Below, piece by piece: positions 16,248 to 24,837 of a stretch of DNA of 64,000 bases. The DNA comes from Elusimicrobia bacterium GWA2_62_23 (GTDB taxonomy: Bacteria > Elusimicrobiota > Elusimicrobia > Elusimicrobiales > UBA9959). Position 1 is the first letter of the stretch. Every line of letters starts with the position of its first letter. The notes beneath the pieces are model-generated. The model saw only the letters and a list, made by a program, of their open reading frames with translations. It was not told where the DNA came from and did not search any database. The translations under genes and the position numbers were made by a program. Where the stretch lies: the NCBI GenBank assembly GCA_001799635.1, contig MGTV01000048.1:26118-90117 (forward strand). Reading direction: 5' to 3'.

Positions 16248-17701
16248 CCGAACTGCGCTTCTTCCATTACTTCCTGGCCGTCCTCTCGGGTTACGGCCTG
16301 GCCGCGTCCTTCGCCCCCTGGGGCTACGGGTGGCTGGCCTGGCCGTCGCTGGTGCCGCTCTTCTACGCGGTGCTGGCCAGCCGCGGGCCCTGGGCGGCCG
16401 CCCGTCGGGGCTGGGCCGCGGGGCTCGCTTTCTACATAACCGCCCTGATCTGGATGGCCAACGTGGTGCATTACCTGGCCATCGTCTTCTGGCTGGTCTT
16501 CGCCTTCTGGCTGGCGCTGCACGCCGGCCTCATGCGCGCCCTGTGGGACCTGGGCTGGGAGCACCGGCCCCGTCTCAAGGCTTTCGCCTGGGCGCTGGCC
16601 GCCGGCGCCTGCTGGGCCGGCGTGGAATATTTCCGTTCAGAGCTGTGGCCGCTGCGCTGTCCGTGGCTGGCGCTGGGCTACAGCCAGACCTATAACCCGG
16701 CCATTTTCCAGACCCTCTCCGTCTGGGGAGTGCACGGCCTCTCCGCTTTCATGGTCTCGGCCGGCGCCGCCTGGGCGCTGGCCCTGCGCCGCCGCGGCCT
16801 GCTGCCCGGCGCGCTAGCCGCGGCCGCCCTGGTACTGGCCGTGGCCTGGGGCCGGCACCGCCTGGAGACCGTACTGCCGGAGCACGGCGAACCGCTCAAG
16901 GTGGCGCTGGTGCAGGCCGAGAACGCCCCTCTGGACCGGCTGGTGAAGTTCAGCCTGGCCCCGGAGGCGCGCGAGGCCGACCTGCTGGTCTGGCCGGAGT
17001 ATTCCTTCTACATGCCTTCGGACCCGGCGGGGGAGAAGGCCTTCCTGGAGCACCTGCGCCTGAAACTGAAGCCGTCCAAAGCGGCCGCCGCCCTGGGCGT
17101 GGCGGTGCGGGCGGAGCCGGCGCGCGGCCTGAAGCGCGCTAACTACATCCTTTTCCTGGGCCGCGACAAGCGGCCCGAAGGCCGCTACGATAAGATGCAG
17201 CCGGTGCAGTTCGTGGAAGCCGGCCTCCCGCGCAACCGCGCCCCCGTGCCGGTCAGGACCGCGCTGGGCGACATGGGCCCGCAGATCTGCTACGACCTGG
17301 CTTTCGAAGGCGGCTCCCGGCGCATGGCCGCACAAGGCGCCCGCCTGCTCATCACCCCGACGCTGGACCCCGCCGAGTGGGGGAAGGTGCAGCACCGCCA
17401 GCATTCCGACATGTCGGCGGCCCGCGCCGTGGAATCCGGCCTGTGGCTGGTGCGCGCGGCATCTTCGGGCTGGTCGCAGGTGATAGACCGGCTGGGCTTC
17501 ACGCGGGCCGAGCTGGCCCCGGGCACCGAAGGCGCCCTGGTGGCCACCGCCTACGCCGGGAAAGGCGGGACTTTCTACACCCGCTTCGGCTGGACGCTGG
17601 CCCCGCTCTGCTTCCTGTTCACGCTGGCCGCCGCGGCCCTGCTGTTTTTTAGCCATTTCGGTATTATCGCCGCATCCAAGGGAGAACACAAACATGACTG
17701 A
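16244..17701 (+). CDS. lnt: Apolipoprotein N-acyltransferase
   Basis: 485 residues: about seven membrane segments (1-205) then a carbon-nitrogen hydrolase domain (about 215-465) and a final membrane segment. It adds the third acyl chain to the N-terminal Cys of lipoproteins at the periplasmic face of the inner membrane, as the final step after Lgt and Lsp. The catalytic triad is present: Glu252 (WPEYSF), Lys317 (YDKMQ) and Cys349 (ICYD). The equivalent of the essential E. coli Glu343 is Glu325. The residue matching E. coli Glu389 is Asp351, a conservative change. It overlaps the MFS gene by 8 bases. Confidence 0.9.
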   Translation: MTELRFFHYFLAVLSGYGLAASFAPWGYGWLAWPSLVPLFYAVLASRGPWAAARRGWAAGLAFYITALIWMANVVHYLAIVFWLVFAFWLALHAGLMRALWDLGWEHRPRLKAFAWALAAGACWAGVEYFRSELWPLRCPWLALGYSQTYNPAIFQTLSVWGVHGLSAFMVSAGAAWALALRRRGLLPGALAAAALVLAVAWGRHRLETVLPEHGEPLKVALVQAENAPLDRLVKFSLAPEAREADLLVWPEYSFYMPSDPAGEKAFLEHLRLKLKPSKAAAALGVAVRAEPARGLKRANYILFLGRDKRPEGRYDKMQPVQFVEAGLPRNRAPVPVRTALGDMGPQICYDLAFEGGSRRMAAQGARLLITPTLDPAEWGKVQHRQHSDMSAARAVESGLWLVRAASSGWSQVIDRLGFTRAELAPGTEGALVATAYAGKGGTFYTRFGWTLAPLCFLFTLAAAALLFFSHFGIIAASKGEHKHD

Positions 17702-19163
17702 AACCGCCGAGACCTCCTTCATAAGTAAATTCACGGTCCTCAAAGGCTCGCTCAGGGAACTCTGGATCATCTTCGGTACCAAGATCATGACCATCCTGGC
17801 CTACAGCCTGGTCAATTCCGTGCTGGTGCTGTGGCTCTCCTCCGACCTGCGCCTCTCCGATAAGAGCGCCGGCTGGGTGATAGGCAGCTGGTCCATCATC
17901 ATGACCGCCTTTACCGTGATGGTCGGCTCGCTCGTAGACGCGGTGGGCATCAGGAAATCGCTCATCGCCGGCTTCGGGCTGGCGGCCCTGGCCCGCCTGG
18001 TCATGGCCTTCTTCGCCGCGCAATACATCGCGGTGCCGTTCGGCCTCTTCCCGCTGGCGCTCGGCGAAGCCCTGCAGACACCTGTGATGGTCGCCGCCGT
18101 CCGCCGCTTCACCACTACCAAGCAGCGCTCCATCGCCTTCTCGCTCTACTACTCCATGATGAACGTGGGCTTCGCCATAGCGAGCTACGTGGTGGATAAG
18201 GTGCGCGGCGGCCTGGGCGAATACGGGCACTTCACGGTGCCTTTCGTGGGCGTAGAGATCAGCACCTACCAGAGCATCATCCTGCTGGGCATGCTGTGCA
18301 CGCTGCCCAACCTCATCCTGACCTGGTTCGCCATGCGCGAAGGCATAGAGGCCACCGACGAGGGCGTGAAGATAACCCCGGCCGTCACCAAGTACCAGGG
18401 CGAGTCTTTCCTGGGCGCGGCCTGGCTCTCGAGCCGGGACGCCATGAAGGACTGGTGGCGCATCTTCGGCTCGCTGTGGACGCAGCCGACCTTCTACCGC
18501 TTCCTGGCCTTCTTCGGCTTCGTGGTGTTCGTGAAGCTGGTGCTCTACCACTTCTACTACACTTTCCCGAAGGTGGTCATCCGCGAGCTGGGCGAAGGCG
18601 CTCCCTTCGCGCGGCTGTTCGGCTTCCTGAACGCCGTGGTGGTGATAGTCCTGGCCCCGGTGGTGGGGGCGCTGACGCAGAAGTTCACGGCCTACAAGTC
18701 GGTGATCATCGGCACCACCATAGCGGCGCTGTCCATCTTCCTGATGGCGCTGCCGCCGGCCATGTTCCAGGGCCTGGCCGACGGACCCTTCGGCGCGGCC
18801 ATCTCCTGGTGGCTCGACCTGCCGGCCCCGCTGCACCCGCTTTACGCGGCCATAGTGCTGTGCGTCATAATCTATTCGGTGGGAGAATCTTTCTACTCGC
18901 CCCGGCTGTACGAGTACCCCGCGGCCATAGCGCCCAAGGGGCAGGAAGGGTCCTACATGGCGCTCTCCATGCTGCCGTACTTCTTCGCCAAGTTCTTCGC
19001 GGGCGGCCTCTCGGGCTACCTGCTGGCGGCCTACTGCCCGGCCGAGGGGCCGCGCAACTCCCAGATGATCTGGGTGATAGTGGCGGGCATGGCCATGCTG
19101 ACCCCGGTGGGCCTGCTGCTGGCCAAGCGCTATATCCAGGTAAAAGAAGCCGGCCGGGAATAA
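17694..19163 (+). CDS. MFS transporter
   Basis: 489 residues with about 12 predicted membrane segments. A typical MFS N-terminal bundle includes WVIGSWSIIMTAFTVMVGSL followed by a VDAVGIRK-type loop between helices 2 and 3. The long insert between helices 6 and 7 (about 225-270) is unusual and amphipathic. The substrate is unknown. Being last in the overlapping operon with a peptidase, OPT transporter and lnt, it may handle peptides or amino acids, but that is inference only. Confidence 0.85.
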   Translation: MTETAETSFISKFTVLKGSLRELWIIFGTKIMTILAYSLVNSVLVLWLSSDLRLSDKSAGWVIGSWSIIMTAFTVMVGSLVDAVGIRKSLIAGFGLAALARLVMAFFAAQYIAVPFGLFPLALGEALQTPVMVAAVRRFTTTKQRSIAFSLYYSMMNVGFAIASYVVDKVRGGLGEYGHFTVPFVGVEISTYQSIILLGMLCTLPNLILTWFAMREGIEATDEGVKITPAVTKYQGESFLGAAWLSSRDAMKDWWRIFGSLWTQPTFYRFLAFFGFVVFVKLVLYHFYYTFPKVVIRELGEGAPFARLFGFLNAVVVIVLAPVVGALTQKFTAYKSVIIGTTIAALSIFLMALPPAMFQGLADGPFGAAISWWLDLPAPLHPLYAAIVLCVIIYSVGESFYSPRLYEYPAAIAPKGQEGSYMALSMLPYFFAKFFAGGLSGYLLAAYCPAEGPRNSQMIWVIVAGMAMLTPVGLLLAKRYIQVKEAGRE

Positions 19164-19175
19164 GCAACCCGAAGG

Positions 19176-19343
19176 CGTGACGGGGGGGCAGGGTTAGCAA
19201 AAGCCCCCCGGAAGGCGAGGCTTGCGTAAGCGCCGGGTGGAGCGCGCAACGCACGCGACACAATTCAGCGTTCAAGCCTGAGGGCGGCAGGCGCGGCCAC
19301 GGTGTGGCCGACGCCGTTTTTGCGATCCTGCCCCCCTGGCACG
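19176..19343. repeat. Structured intergenic element with long imperfect inverted repeats
   Basis: Arms 19176-19202 and 19317-19343 are imperfect inverted copies, sharing GGGGGGCAGG and GCAAAA blocks. Inner hairpins include CTTGCGTAAG (19221-19230) and GGCCA...TGGCC (about 19294-19309). Positions 19235-19268 also match, inverted, a repeat core found near 62260-62285. No gene lies here. It sits in the 249-base gap after the MFS gene and could act as a terminator-like or mobile repeat. Confidence 0.5.
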
Positions 19344-19412
19344 CCGACCCCCGCGTTACCTTTGTTACAGGGCCTTTAATATTCCCTTGTTAATTATCTA
19401 CAATATGGGAAT

Positions 19413-21035
19413 ATGACCGAACCTAAAGACCTTTACTCATGCCTGGCCAGGACGGCCGAAAGGAACCCTGAGGAGACGGCCTACGTGACCGGCGACAAGC
19501 GCATGTCCTGGCACGAGGTCCTGTTCTCGGTGGACCGGGCCGCGGACATGTTCTGGCAGCTGGGCCTGCGCAAAGGCGACCGCGCGGCCATAGTGCTGCG
19601 CAACTCCCCCGAATTCATCATTTCCTACTTCGCCATGGCCAAGATAGGCGCGGTGGCCGTGCCGATCAACTACCTGGTCTCCAAAGGCGAGGAGATCTCC
19701 TACATCCTGGAGAATTCCTCCTGCAAGGGCGTGGTTACGGAGAAGGAGTTCGTGAAGAACTACATCTCGGTCAAGAAGAACCTGCCCGGGCTCAAGTTCA
19801 TCGTCTCCGCCGACTTCTGCGGCCTCGACGGCGTGGTGGATTTCTGGCAGTACCTCAAGCACGCCCATTACCATCCGCAGACCCAGAAACCGGCCGCCGA
19901 CGAGCACGACCTGGCGTCCATCCTCTACACCTCCGGCACCACCGGCCACCCCAAGGGCGTGCTCCTGACGCACCATAACATGGCCGAGAACGCCAAGTCG
20001 GCCATTTCCGTCATAGACCCCACCAAGAAGGACGTCTTCATGGCGCTGCTGCCCATGTTCCACACCTTCTCGTGGACCGGCAACGTGATAGCGCCCATCC
20101 TGATGGGCTGCAAGACCATGATAGTGAAGAGCATCACGCCGCCCAAGCCCTGGCTGCAGGCCATGGGCCGCGAAGGCGTCACCATCATGATAGCCGTGCC
20201 GCAGATCTACGGTGTGCTGGCCAAGGAAGCACGCGGCCTCAAGAAGTTCTTCCTGAAGTTCTGGAGCCTGCGCAAGGTGCGCTTCTGCCTGTCCGGCGCC
20301 GCGCCGCTCAACAAGACCATCACCGACCACTTCCACAAGGCCTTCGGCCTGCACATCCTCGAAGGCTACGGCCTCACCGAGACCAGCCCGGTGGTCACCA
20401 TCAACCCGCCCAAGGGCCGCAAGCACGGCTCGGTGGGCCGCGCCATCCCCGGCGTGAAGATCCGCATAGTGGACGAGACCGGCGCCCACCTCAAGCACGG
20501 CGAGGAGGGGGAGATCTGCGTGATGGGCCCCAACATCACCCGGGGCTACCACGGCAACGACCAGGCCACCAGGGAACTGTTCACCCAGGACGGCTGGCTC
20601 AAGACCGGCGACATCGGCGTGCTGGATTCCGACGGCTTCCTGTTCATCCGCGACCGCAAGAAGGACATGGTCATAGTAAAGGGACTCAAGGTCTTCCCGG
20701 CGCAGATAGAGCACACCATCTGCACGCACCCCAAGGTGCTGGAGAACGCCGTGATCGGCATCCCGGACGGCAGCGGCAACGAGACCATGAAGTGCTTCGT
20801 GGTGGCCAAACCCGACACCGCCCTGGAGAAGGCCGAGATCATGCAGTTCATAAAGGCCAATTTCGACGCCTACAAGCGCCCCCGCGACGTGGAGATAGTC
20901 AGCGCCCTGCCCAAGAACGCCCTGCAGAAGGTGCTCAAGCGCGAGCTGCTGCGCAAGGAACTGGAGAAGAGGGCGGCGGCGGCCGCTCCCGTCCACGCCC
21001 ACGCTCACGAGAAACCGGCGCACACGCGCCATTGA
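19413..21035 (+). CDS. Long-chain acyl-CoA synthetase (AMP-forming)
   Basis: 540 residues, with the ANL superfamily core motifs in order: A3 P-loop YTSGTTGHPKG near 172, A5 GYGLTETSP near 318, A7 GWLKTGD near 396, A8 RDRKKDMVIVKGLKVFP near 412, and A10 Lys in PKNALQKVLKREL near 503. It activates a fatty acid with ATP to acyl-AMP and then acyl-CoA in the cytosol. A short basic/His-rich tail follows. A TACAAT hexamer (19399-19404) ends 8 bases before the ATG. The chain-length preference cannot be read from the sequence. Confidence 0.92.
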   Translation: MTEPKDLYSCLARTAERNPEETAYVTGDKRMSWHEVLFSVDRAADMFWQLGLRKGDRAAIVLRNSPEFIISYFAMAKIGAVAVPINYLVSKGEEISYILENSSCKGVVTEKEFVKNYISVKKNLPGLKFIVSADFCGLDGVVDFWQYLKHAHYHPQTQKPAADEHDLASILYTSGTTGHPKGVLLTHHNMAENAKSAISVIDPTKKDVFMALLPMFHTFSWTGNVIAPILMGCKTMIVKSITPPKPWLQAMGREGVTIMIAVPQIYGVLAKEARGLKKFFLKFWSLRKVRFCLSGAAPLNKTITDHFHKAFGLHILEGYGLTETSPVVTINPPKGRKHGSVGRAIPGVKIRIVDETGAHLKHGEEGEICVMGPNITRGYHGNDQATRELFTQDGWLKTGDIGVLDSDGFLFIRDRKKDMVIVKGLKVFPAQIEHTICTHPKVLENAVIGIPDGSGNETMKCFVVAKPDTALEKAEIMQFIKANFDAYKRPRDVEIVSALPKNALQKVLKRELLRKELEKRAAAAAPVHAHAHEKPAHTRH

Positions 21036-21069
21036 AGCCGCCCCGTCGGCGGCAGTAAGGCCCCTTCGC

Positions 21070-22551
21070 ATGAAACTCGCGGCAAGCATCCTCGGCGTTT
21101 TTCCCGAAACCTGGCTGGTAGGCGGCGCCCTGCGCGACGCCCTGCTCAAACGCCCCTTCAAGGACATAGACCTGGCCGTACCGCCTTCCGCGGATTTCTC
21201 CCGGAAGGTGGAACGCCTTGCCCGCGTCCTGGACGCGGCCTGCTTCCTGCTCGACGAGGAGACCCAGGTCTGGCGCCTCTCGGCCCGCGCCAAACCCTCC
21301 TTCCAGCTGGACATCATGCCTTTCGTGGGCGGCACCCTGGCCAGCGACCTGGCCCGCAGGGATTTCACAGTGAACGCCATAGCCTGCCGCCTCTCGCCCG
21401 GGGACGACTTCAAAGCGGACAGGAAAACCGGGGATTTCACTTTCAAGCCGGCGCGCGCCGCGCTGCAGGACCCCTTCGGGGGAATGAAAGACCTGGCGGC
21501 GAAGCGCCTCAGGACCGTTGCTTCCGACGTTTTCACCAAGGACCCGGTGCGGCTGCTGCGCGCTTTCCGCATAGCCTCGGCGCTGGACCTGGAGATCTCG
21601 CCGGCCGCCCTGAAGGCCATAAAGAAACACGCCGCCCTGATCAGGCGGCCCGCCCCCGAGCGGGTGCGCGAAGAGCTCATGCGCCTCCTGGAAAGCCCCG
21701 AGTCCTGCCGGTGGCTCGCGCTGATGCACAAGTACGGCCTGCTGACCGCCGTCTTCCCCGACCTGGCCGCCCAGGAAGGCTGCGCCGTGAACTATTACGG
21801 CAGAGGCGGGGTCCTGAAGCATACCCTGCAGGTAGTGGAAAGGGTGGACGACCTGTTCGGCGATCTTGCCGGCTGGCTGCCCGAGGCGAAAAAACTCCTC
21901 CCGTTGCTGCCCCAGCCGCGCCTGCTCAAGTTCGCGGCGCTGCTGCACGACATAGCCAAGCCGCCCAAGGCCGCCATGATAAAAGGCCGGCTGCGCTTCT
22001 TCGGCCACGAGGAGTTCGGGGCCGGGATGGCGGAGAAGGTAATGGAAGACCTGCGCTTTCCCCGCGAGGAGATCCGCCTGGTCTCCAGGGTCATAGGGGC
22101 GCACCTGCGCCCCGGCAACCTGGCCGCCAACGACGCGATCTCGGACAGGGCCATGTTCCGCTTCTTCCGCACCATGGGCGACTACACGGTACCCCTGCTG
22201 GCCCTGAGCTGGGCCGACCACGCCAGCTACGTTTCCTCCGAGCAGCTGAAAAAATTCAGAAAGAAGCTGCACGACGCTCCGGCCCCGCTCAAGCCCGGGC
22301 TGCCTTACAATTCCCCGGTGAAGACCCTGCGCTACATGCAGGTGCTGAGCCTGCTGCTGAAAACTTACGTGAAGAAAACCCTCAAGCTGGCGGCCACCCG
22401 CCTGGTGGACGGCAACGACGTGATCCGCGCCCTGAAGCTGCCCGAAGGCCCGCGGGTGGGCGAGCTGCTCGACAAGGTGCGACTGCTGCAGTTCGAGGGG
22501 AAGGTGAAGACCAGGGAGCAGGCCCTGAAGGCGCTGAAAGGCATGCGCTGA
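21070..22551 (+). CDS. cca: CCA tRNA nucleotidyltransferase with HD domain
   Basis: 493 residues. Adds or repairs the 3' CCA end of tRNAs. Class II poly(A) polymerase/CCA head domain: GGALRD (18-23), the DxD metal motif in DIDLAV (about 36-41) and RRDFTVNAIA (about 97-106). The neck/body continues to about 260; an HD phosphohydrolase domain (about 255-400) has LLHDIAKPP near 297. The length and HD extension resemble bacterial CCA enzymes with phosphatase activity. The tRNA-Gly gene downstream has no encoded CCA, so such an enzyme is needed. It starts 34 bases after the acyl-CoA synthetase gene and ends at a strong terminator. Confidence 0.93.
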   Translation: MKLAASILGVFPETWLVGGALRDALLKRPFKDIDLAVPPSADFSRKVERLARVLDAACFLLDEETQVWRLSARAKPSFQLDIMPFVGGTLASDLARRDFTVNAIACRLSPGDDFKADRKTGDFTFKPARAALQDPFGGMKDLAAKRLRTVASDVFTKDPVRLLRAFRIASALDLEISPAALKAIKKHAALIRRPAPERVREELMRLLESPESCRWLALMHKYGLLTAVFPDLAAQEGCAVNYYGRGGVLKHTLQVVERVDDLFGDLAGWLPEAKKLLPLLPQPRLLKFAALLHDIAKPPKAAMIKGRLRFFGHEEFGAGMAEKVMEDLRFPREEIRLVSRVIGAHLRPGNLAANDAISDRAMFRFFRTMGDYTVPLLALSWADHASYVSSEQLKKFRKKLHDAPAPLKPGLPYNSPVKTLRYMQVLSLLLKTYVKKTLKLAATRLVDGNDVIRALKLPEGPRVGELLDKVRLLQFEGKVKTREQALKALKGMR

Positions 22552-22573
22552 ACCCGGTCTGCGTTTTTACCCT

Positions 22574-22602
22574 AAAGGCCCATACGCGTATGGGCCTTTT
22601 TA
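22574..22602 (+). terminator. Palindromic terminator after cca
   Basis: A perfect 26-base palindrome (22574-22599) followed by extra T residues; the A-flanked 5' arm and T-rich 3' arm would let it act on either strand. Confidence 0.85.
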
Positions 22603-22685
22603 TTTCCCAAAACCGCCCCCGCGGGCCCGGGCGGGGAGCGGAGGATAAAGGTAGACTATATAGAGTAGCAGGAGGCTAACCTTAT

Positions 22686-23315
22686 ATGAACAAGAACTTC
22701 GCGCTTTCGGCCGTGCTGGTTTTCGCGACCGGTCTGGGGCTGGCTTTCGCCGGCGTGCAGGAGCCCGCGCTCCCCGGCACCCCCGCCGCCGAAGTAAAAC
22801 AGGAAGACCCTAAAGCCCGCGAATTCAAGGACATCCTTTTCAAGCTCGTGCGCCAGGACGAATATCTCGACGAAGCGCTCGAGACCATAGACGCCTCCAA
22901 CGGCCGCATGAGCGCTCACGACCTGTCGGCCATGGGCCTGAGCCTCAAGATGATCTCCAACAACCTCCGCTACGTAGCCTCGCGCAACAAAGCCGAGTTC
23001 CACGCCGTGCAGCCCGGTTCGCCCAACGCCAGGTACATCAACACCATCTTCAGCTACAGCCGCAAGGTCAACCGCAAGGCGGGCCGGGTGGGCGCGCTGG
23101 TGGCGCTGATGGCCGCCAAGAACAAGAAGCGCGCCGCCATGCGCGACGCGGTCTCGTCCAGGAAAGGCGGCAAAAAAGTCAAAGGCAAAAAAATAGCCCA
23201 GATCCTCGAGGAGCAGAAGGCCATGGACGCGCTGGCCGCCGACGCCAGGGAACTGCGCGCCGCCTCCCGCGGCCTCAACGCCACCAGCAAGTGGCTCTAT
23301 ATCGCCGCCAAATAA
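22686..23315 (+). CDS. Hypothetical secreted basic protein, 209 aa
   Basis: A clear signal peptide (MNKNFALSAVLVFATGLGLA, cleaved near AFAG) and a good AGGAGG ribosome binding site. The mature part is mostly helical and becomes strongly basic in the second half (KKRAAMRDAV, KGGKKVKGKK). It ends in an amphipathic helix, LRAASRGLNATSKWLYIAAK. I recognise no domain. The gene is flanked by terminators on both sides and so is monocistronic. The basic charge may suit binding to anionic envelope polymers, but this is speculation. Confidence 0.65.
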   Translation: MNKNFALSAVLVFATGLGLAFAGVQEPALPGTPAAEVKQEDPKAREFKDILFKLVRQDEYLDEALETIDASNGRMSAHDLSAMGLSLKMISNNLRYVASRNKAEFHAVQPGSPNARYINTIFSYSRKVNRKAGRVGALVALMAAKNKKRAAMRDAVSSRKGGKKVKGKKIAQILEEQKAMDALAADARELRAASRGLNATSKWLYIAAK

Positions 23316-23340
23316 CGCCTCCCGCGCGCGCGAAAAAACT

Positions 23341-23369
23341 CCCCCGCCCGAAACGGCGGGGGATTTTTT
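23341..23369 (+). terminator. Terminator before folE
   Basis: 8-bp GC stem (23341-23348 with 23355-23362), loop CGAAAC, then a run of seven T residues. The folE -10-like hexamer TAAAAT lies directly behind it at 23372-23377. Confidence 0.85.
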
Positions 23370-23383
23370 TGTAAAATTTAAGC

Positions 23384-23938
23384 ATGAAAGACCCGCTTGA
23401 AACCGCCACGCTCCAAATTTTGAAAGCGCTGGGTGAGAACCCCGCGCGCGAGGGCCTCAAAAAAACGCCCATGCGCGTGGCCCGCGCCCTGCGCGAGATA
23501 ACCTCCGGCTACGGGGCCGACATGAACAAGGTCTTCAACAACGCCTTCTTTAAAGCGGACTACCGCGAGATGGTGATAGTGAAGGACATCGCCTTCTACT
23601 CGCTCTGCGAGCACCACATGCTGCCCTTCTTCGGCAAAGCGCACATCGCCTATATCCCCAACGGCCGCATAGTGGGCCTCTCCAAGATCCCGCGCCTCGT
23701 GGAGACCTTCGCGCGGCGCCTGCAGGTGCAGGAACGCCTCACCGAGGAGATCGCCGACACGCTCTACAAAGTGCTCAAACCCCGCGGGGTGGGCGTGGTC
23801 ATGGAGGCCGAGCATCTCTGCGTGAGCATGCGGGGGGTAAAGAACGAAACCTCTTTCGCCACTACCAGCTCCATGCTGGGAACTTTCCGCACAGACAGCA
23901 AGGTGCGCGGGGAGTTCCTGAACCTTATAAAGAGATAA
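23384..23938 (+). CDS. folE: GTP cyclohydrolase I
   Basis: 184 residues, normal for the type IA enzyme. Converts GTP to 7,8-dihydroneopterin triphosphate, the first step to folate or other pterins. Zinc ligands Cys75 and His78 (CEHHMLPF) and Cys146 (EHLCVSMRG) are present, as is the conserved block KAHIAYIPNGRIVGLSK (85-101). TAAAAT (23372-23377) ends 6 bases before the ATG with no ribosome binding site. No other folate gene lies nearby. Confidence 0.96.
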   Translation: MKDPLETATLQILKALGENPAREGLKKTPMRVARALREITSGYGADMNKVFNNAFFKADYREMVIVKDIAFYSLCEHHMLPFFGKAHIAYIPNGRIVGLSKIPRLVETFARRLQVQERLTEEIADTLYKVLKPRGVGVVMEAEHLCVSMRGVKNETSFATTSSMLGTFRTDSKVRGEFLNLIKR

Positions 23939-23949
23939 TAATATTATTG

Positions 23950-23978
23950 TTGAATTCTAAAATACTTTTAAGTAGAAT
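23950..23978 (+). promoter_or_regulatory. Promoter for tRNA-Gly
   Basis: TTGAAT (23950-23955), 17-base spacer, TAGAAT (23973-23978); transcription would start about 20 bases before the tRNA. Confidence 0.75.
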
Positions 23979-24006
23979 TTACGGGTCGTGAGTTTTTTGG
24001 GCTTTC

Positions 24007-24077
24007 GCGGGTGTAGTTCAATGGTAGAACGAGTGCTTCCCAAGCATTAGACGTGGGTTCGATTCCCATCACCCGCT
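24007..24077 (+). tRNA. tRNA-Gly (anticodon CCC)
   Basis: A 71-base cloverleaf. The acceptor stem GCGGGTG pairs with CACCCGC (24070-24076), discriminator T at 24077. The anticodon loop TTCCCAA gives anticodon CCC, reading GGG. The T-arm loop has GGTTCGATTCC. The 3' CCA is not encoded and must be added by the CCA enzyme. A 20-base inverted copy of its 3' end lies downstream at 24139-24158. Confidence 0.95.
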
Positions 24078-24262
24078 TTCGCTCTTTTTAAAAAAACTAT
24101 TCGTATCCGTTCGTGGGGTCGGTTAAATTGTAGGGCTAGCGAAAGCGGGTGATGGGAATTTCCTTATGACTGCAGCTCGCTGACGCTCGCATGTCACCCG
24201 CTATCAGAGGTTTAAGAGTTCGCTAACGCTCACTATCAGAGTTTTAAGAACCGCAGAAGAAT
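24078..24262. repeat. tRNA-adjacent region with inverted tRNA 3' copy and short repeats
   Basis: 24139-24158 is an exact inverted copy of 24063-24082, which spans the tRNA T-arm/acceptor end plus five downstream bases. Beyond it, 24171-24250 holds two degenerate direct copies containing TATCAGAG-TTTAAGA and CGCT-ACGCT motifs. There is no open frame. It could be the scar of an integration event at the tRNA or a locally expanded intergenic repeat. Confidence 0.6.
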
Positions 24263-24281
24263 TTTGGGGATTTATCAAGAA

Positions 24282-24773
24282 ATGACGAAATCAAAAACAT
24301 TCTGGGCTGTTGCGGCGATCACCAGCCTGGCGGTAATGGCTTTTGCCGGCTTCTCCATTTATGAGCGGCTGTCGCTGCATATGTCGGGGGATACCATAGA
24401 GGTCCGCCCCGTGCCCGTCCCGGCCGACCAGCCGGCGGGGGAAACCGTGGAGGAGGCCAAGGCCCCCGAAGAGGTTAAAGAGACCGCGGCCGCCGCGCCG
24501 GCCAAGGAAAAAGAAGAAGCCGACGACGGCCGGATCAAGGCTGTAAAGACCGTTTTCGAGTACAAGGACGCCAAGGCCAAGTCCGTGAAGATCGCCGGCA
24601 GCTTCACCTCCTGGAAAGACAAGGCCATGACCAAGAAGAACGGCGTCTGGAAAGCCGAGATCTACATCCTGCCCGGCACCTATCCCTACCACTTCAACGT
24701 GGACGGGAAGAAGAAACTGGACCCGGGTAAACCCAAGGCGCCTACCGGCGACTCGCTGGTGGACGTCAACTAG
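24282..24773 (+). CDS. Membrane-anchored CBM48/AMPK-type glycogen-binding domain protein
   Basis: 163 residues from the ATG at 24282; a TTG six codons upstream is possible. One membrane segment (about 8-28) is followed by a Pro/Glu/Ala-rich linker (about 40-85) and a C-terminal domain of about 75 residues: VKTVFEYKDAKAKSVKIAGS, FTSWKDKAM, GVWKAEIYILPGTYPYHFNV. This matches the glycogen-recognition module of AMPK-beta and CBM48, including the SW and YPYHF-type aromatic positions. Exported CBM48 domains without an enzyme are common in large surface systems. It probably acts as a glycan-binding or protein-binding module in the periplasm. Confidence 0.75.
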   Translation: MTKSKTFWAVAAITSLAVMAFAGFSIYERLSLHMSGDTIEVRPVPVPADQPAGETVEEAKAPEEVKETAAAAPAKEKEEADDGRIKAVKTVFEYKDAKAKSVKIAGSFTSWKDKAMTKKNGVWKAEIYILPGTYPYHFNVDGKKKLDPGKPKAPTGDSLVDVN

Positions 24774-24837
24774 GTCTTTTTAACCGAACCGTAACAAAGT
24801 TGTAACAGGTTTCCTGTAGACTATCTTGGGCGCTACT

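Noticed and set aside
24171..24250. Possible CRISPR-like repeats after tRNA-Gly
   Set aside because: Only two degenerate copies with unequal spacing; no array and no cas genes.
24264..24281. TTG start six codons upstream for the CBM48 protein
   Set aside because: Possible, but the ATG at 24282 better precedes the membrane segment; neither has a strong ribosome binding site.
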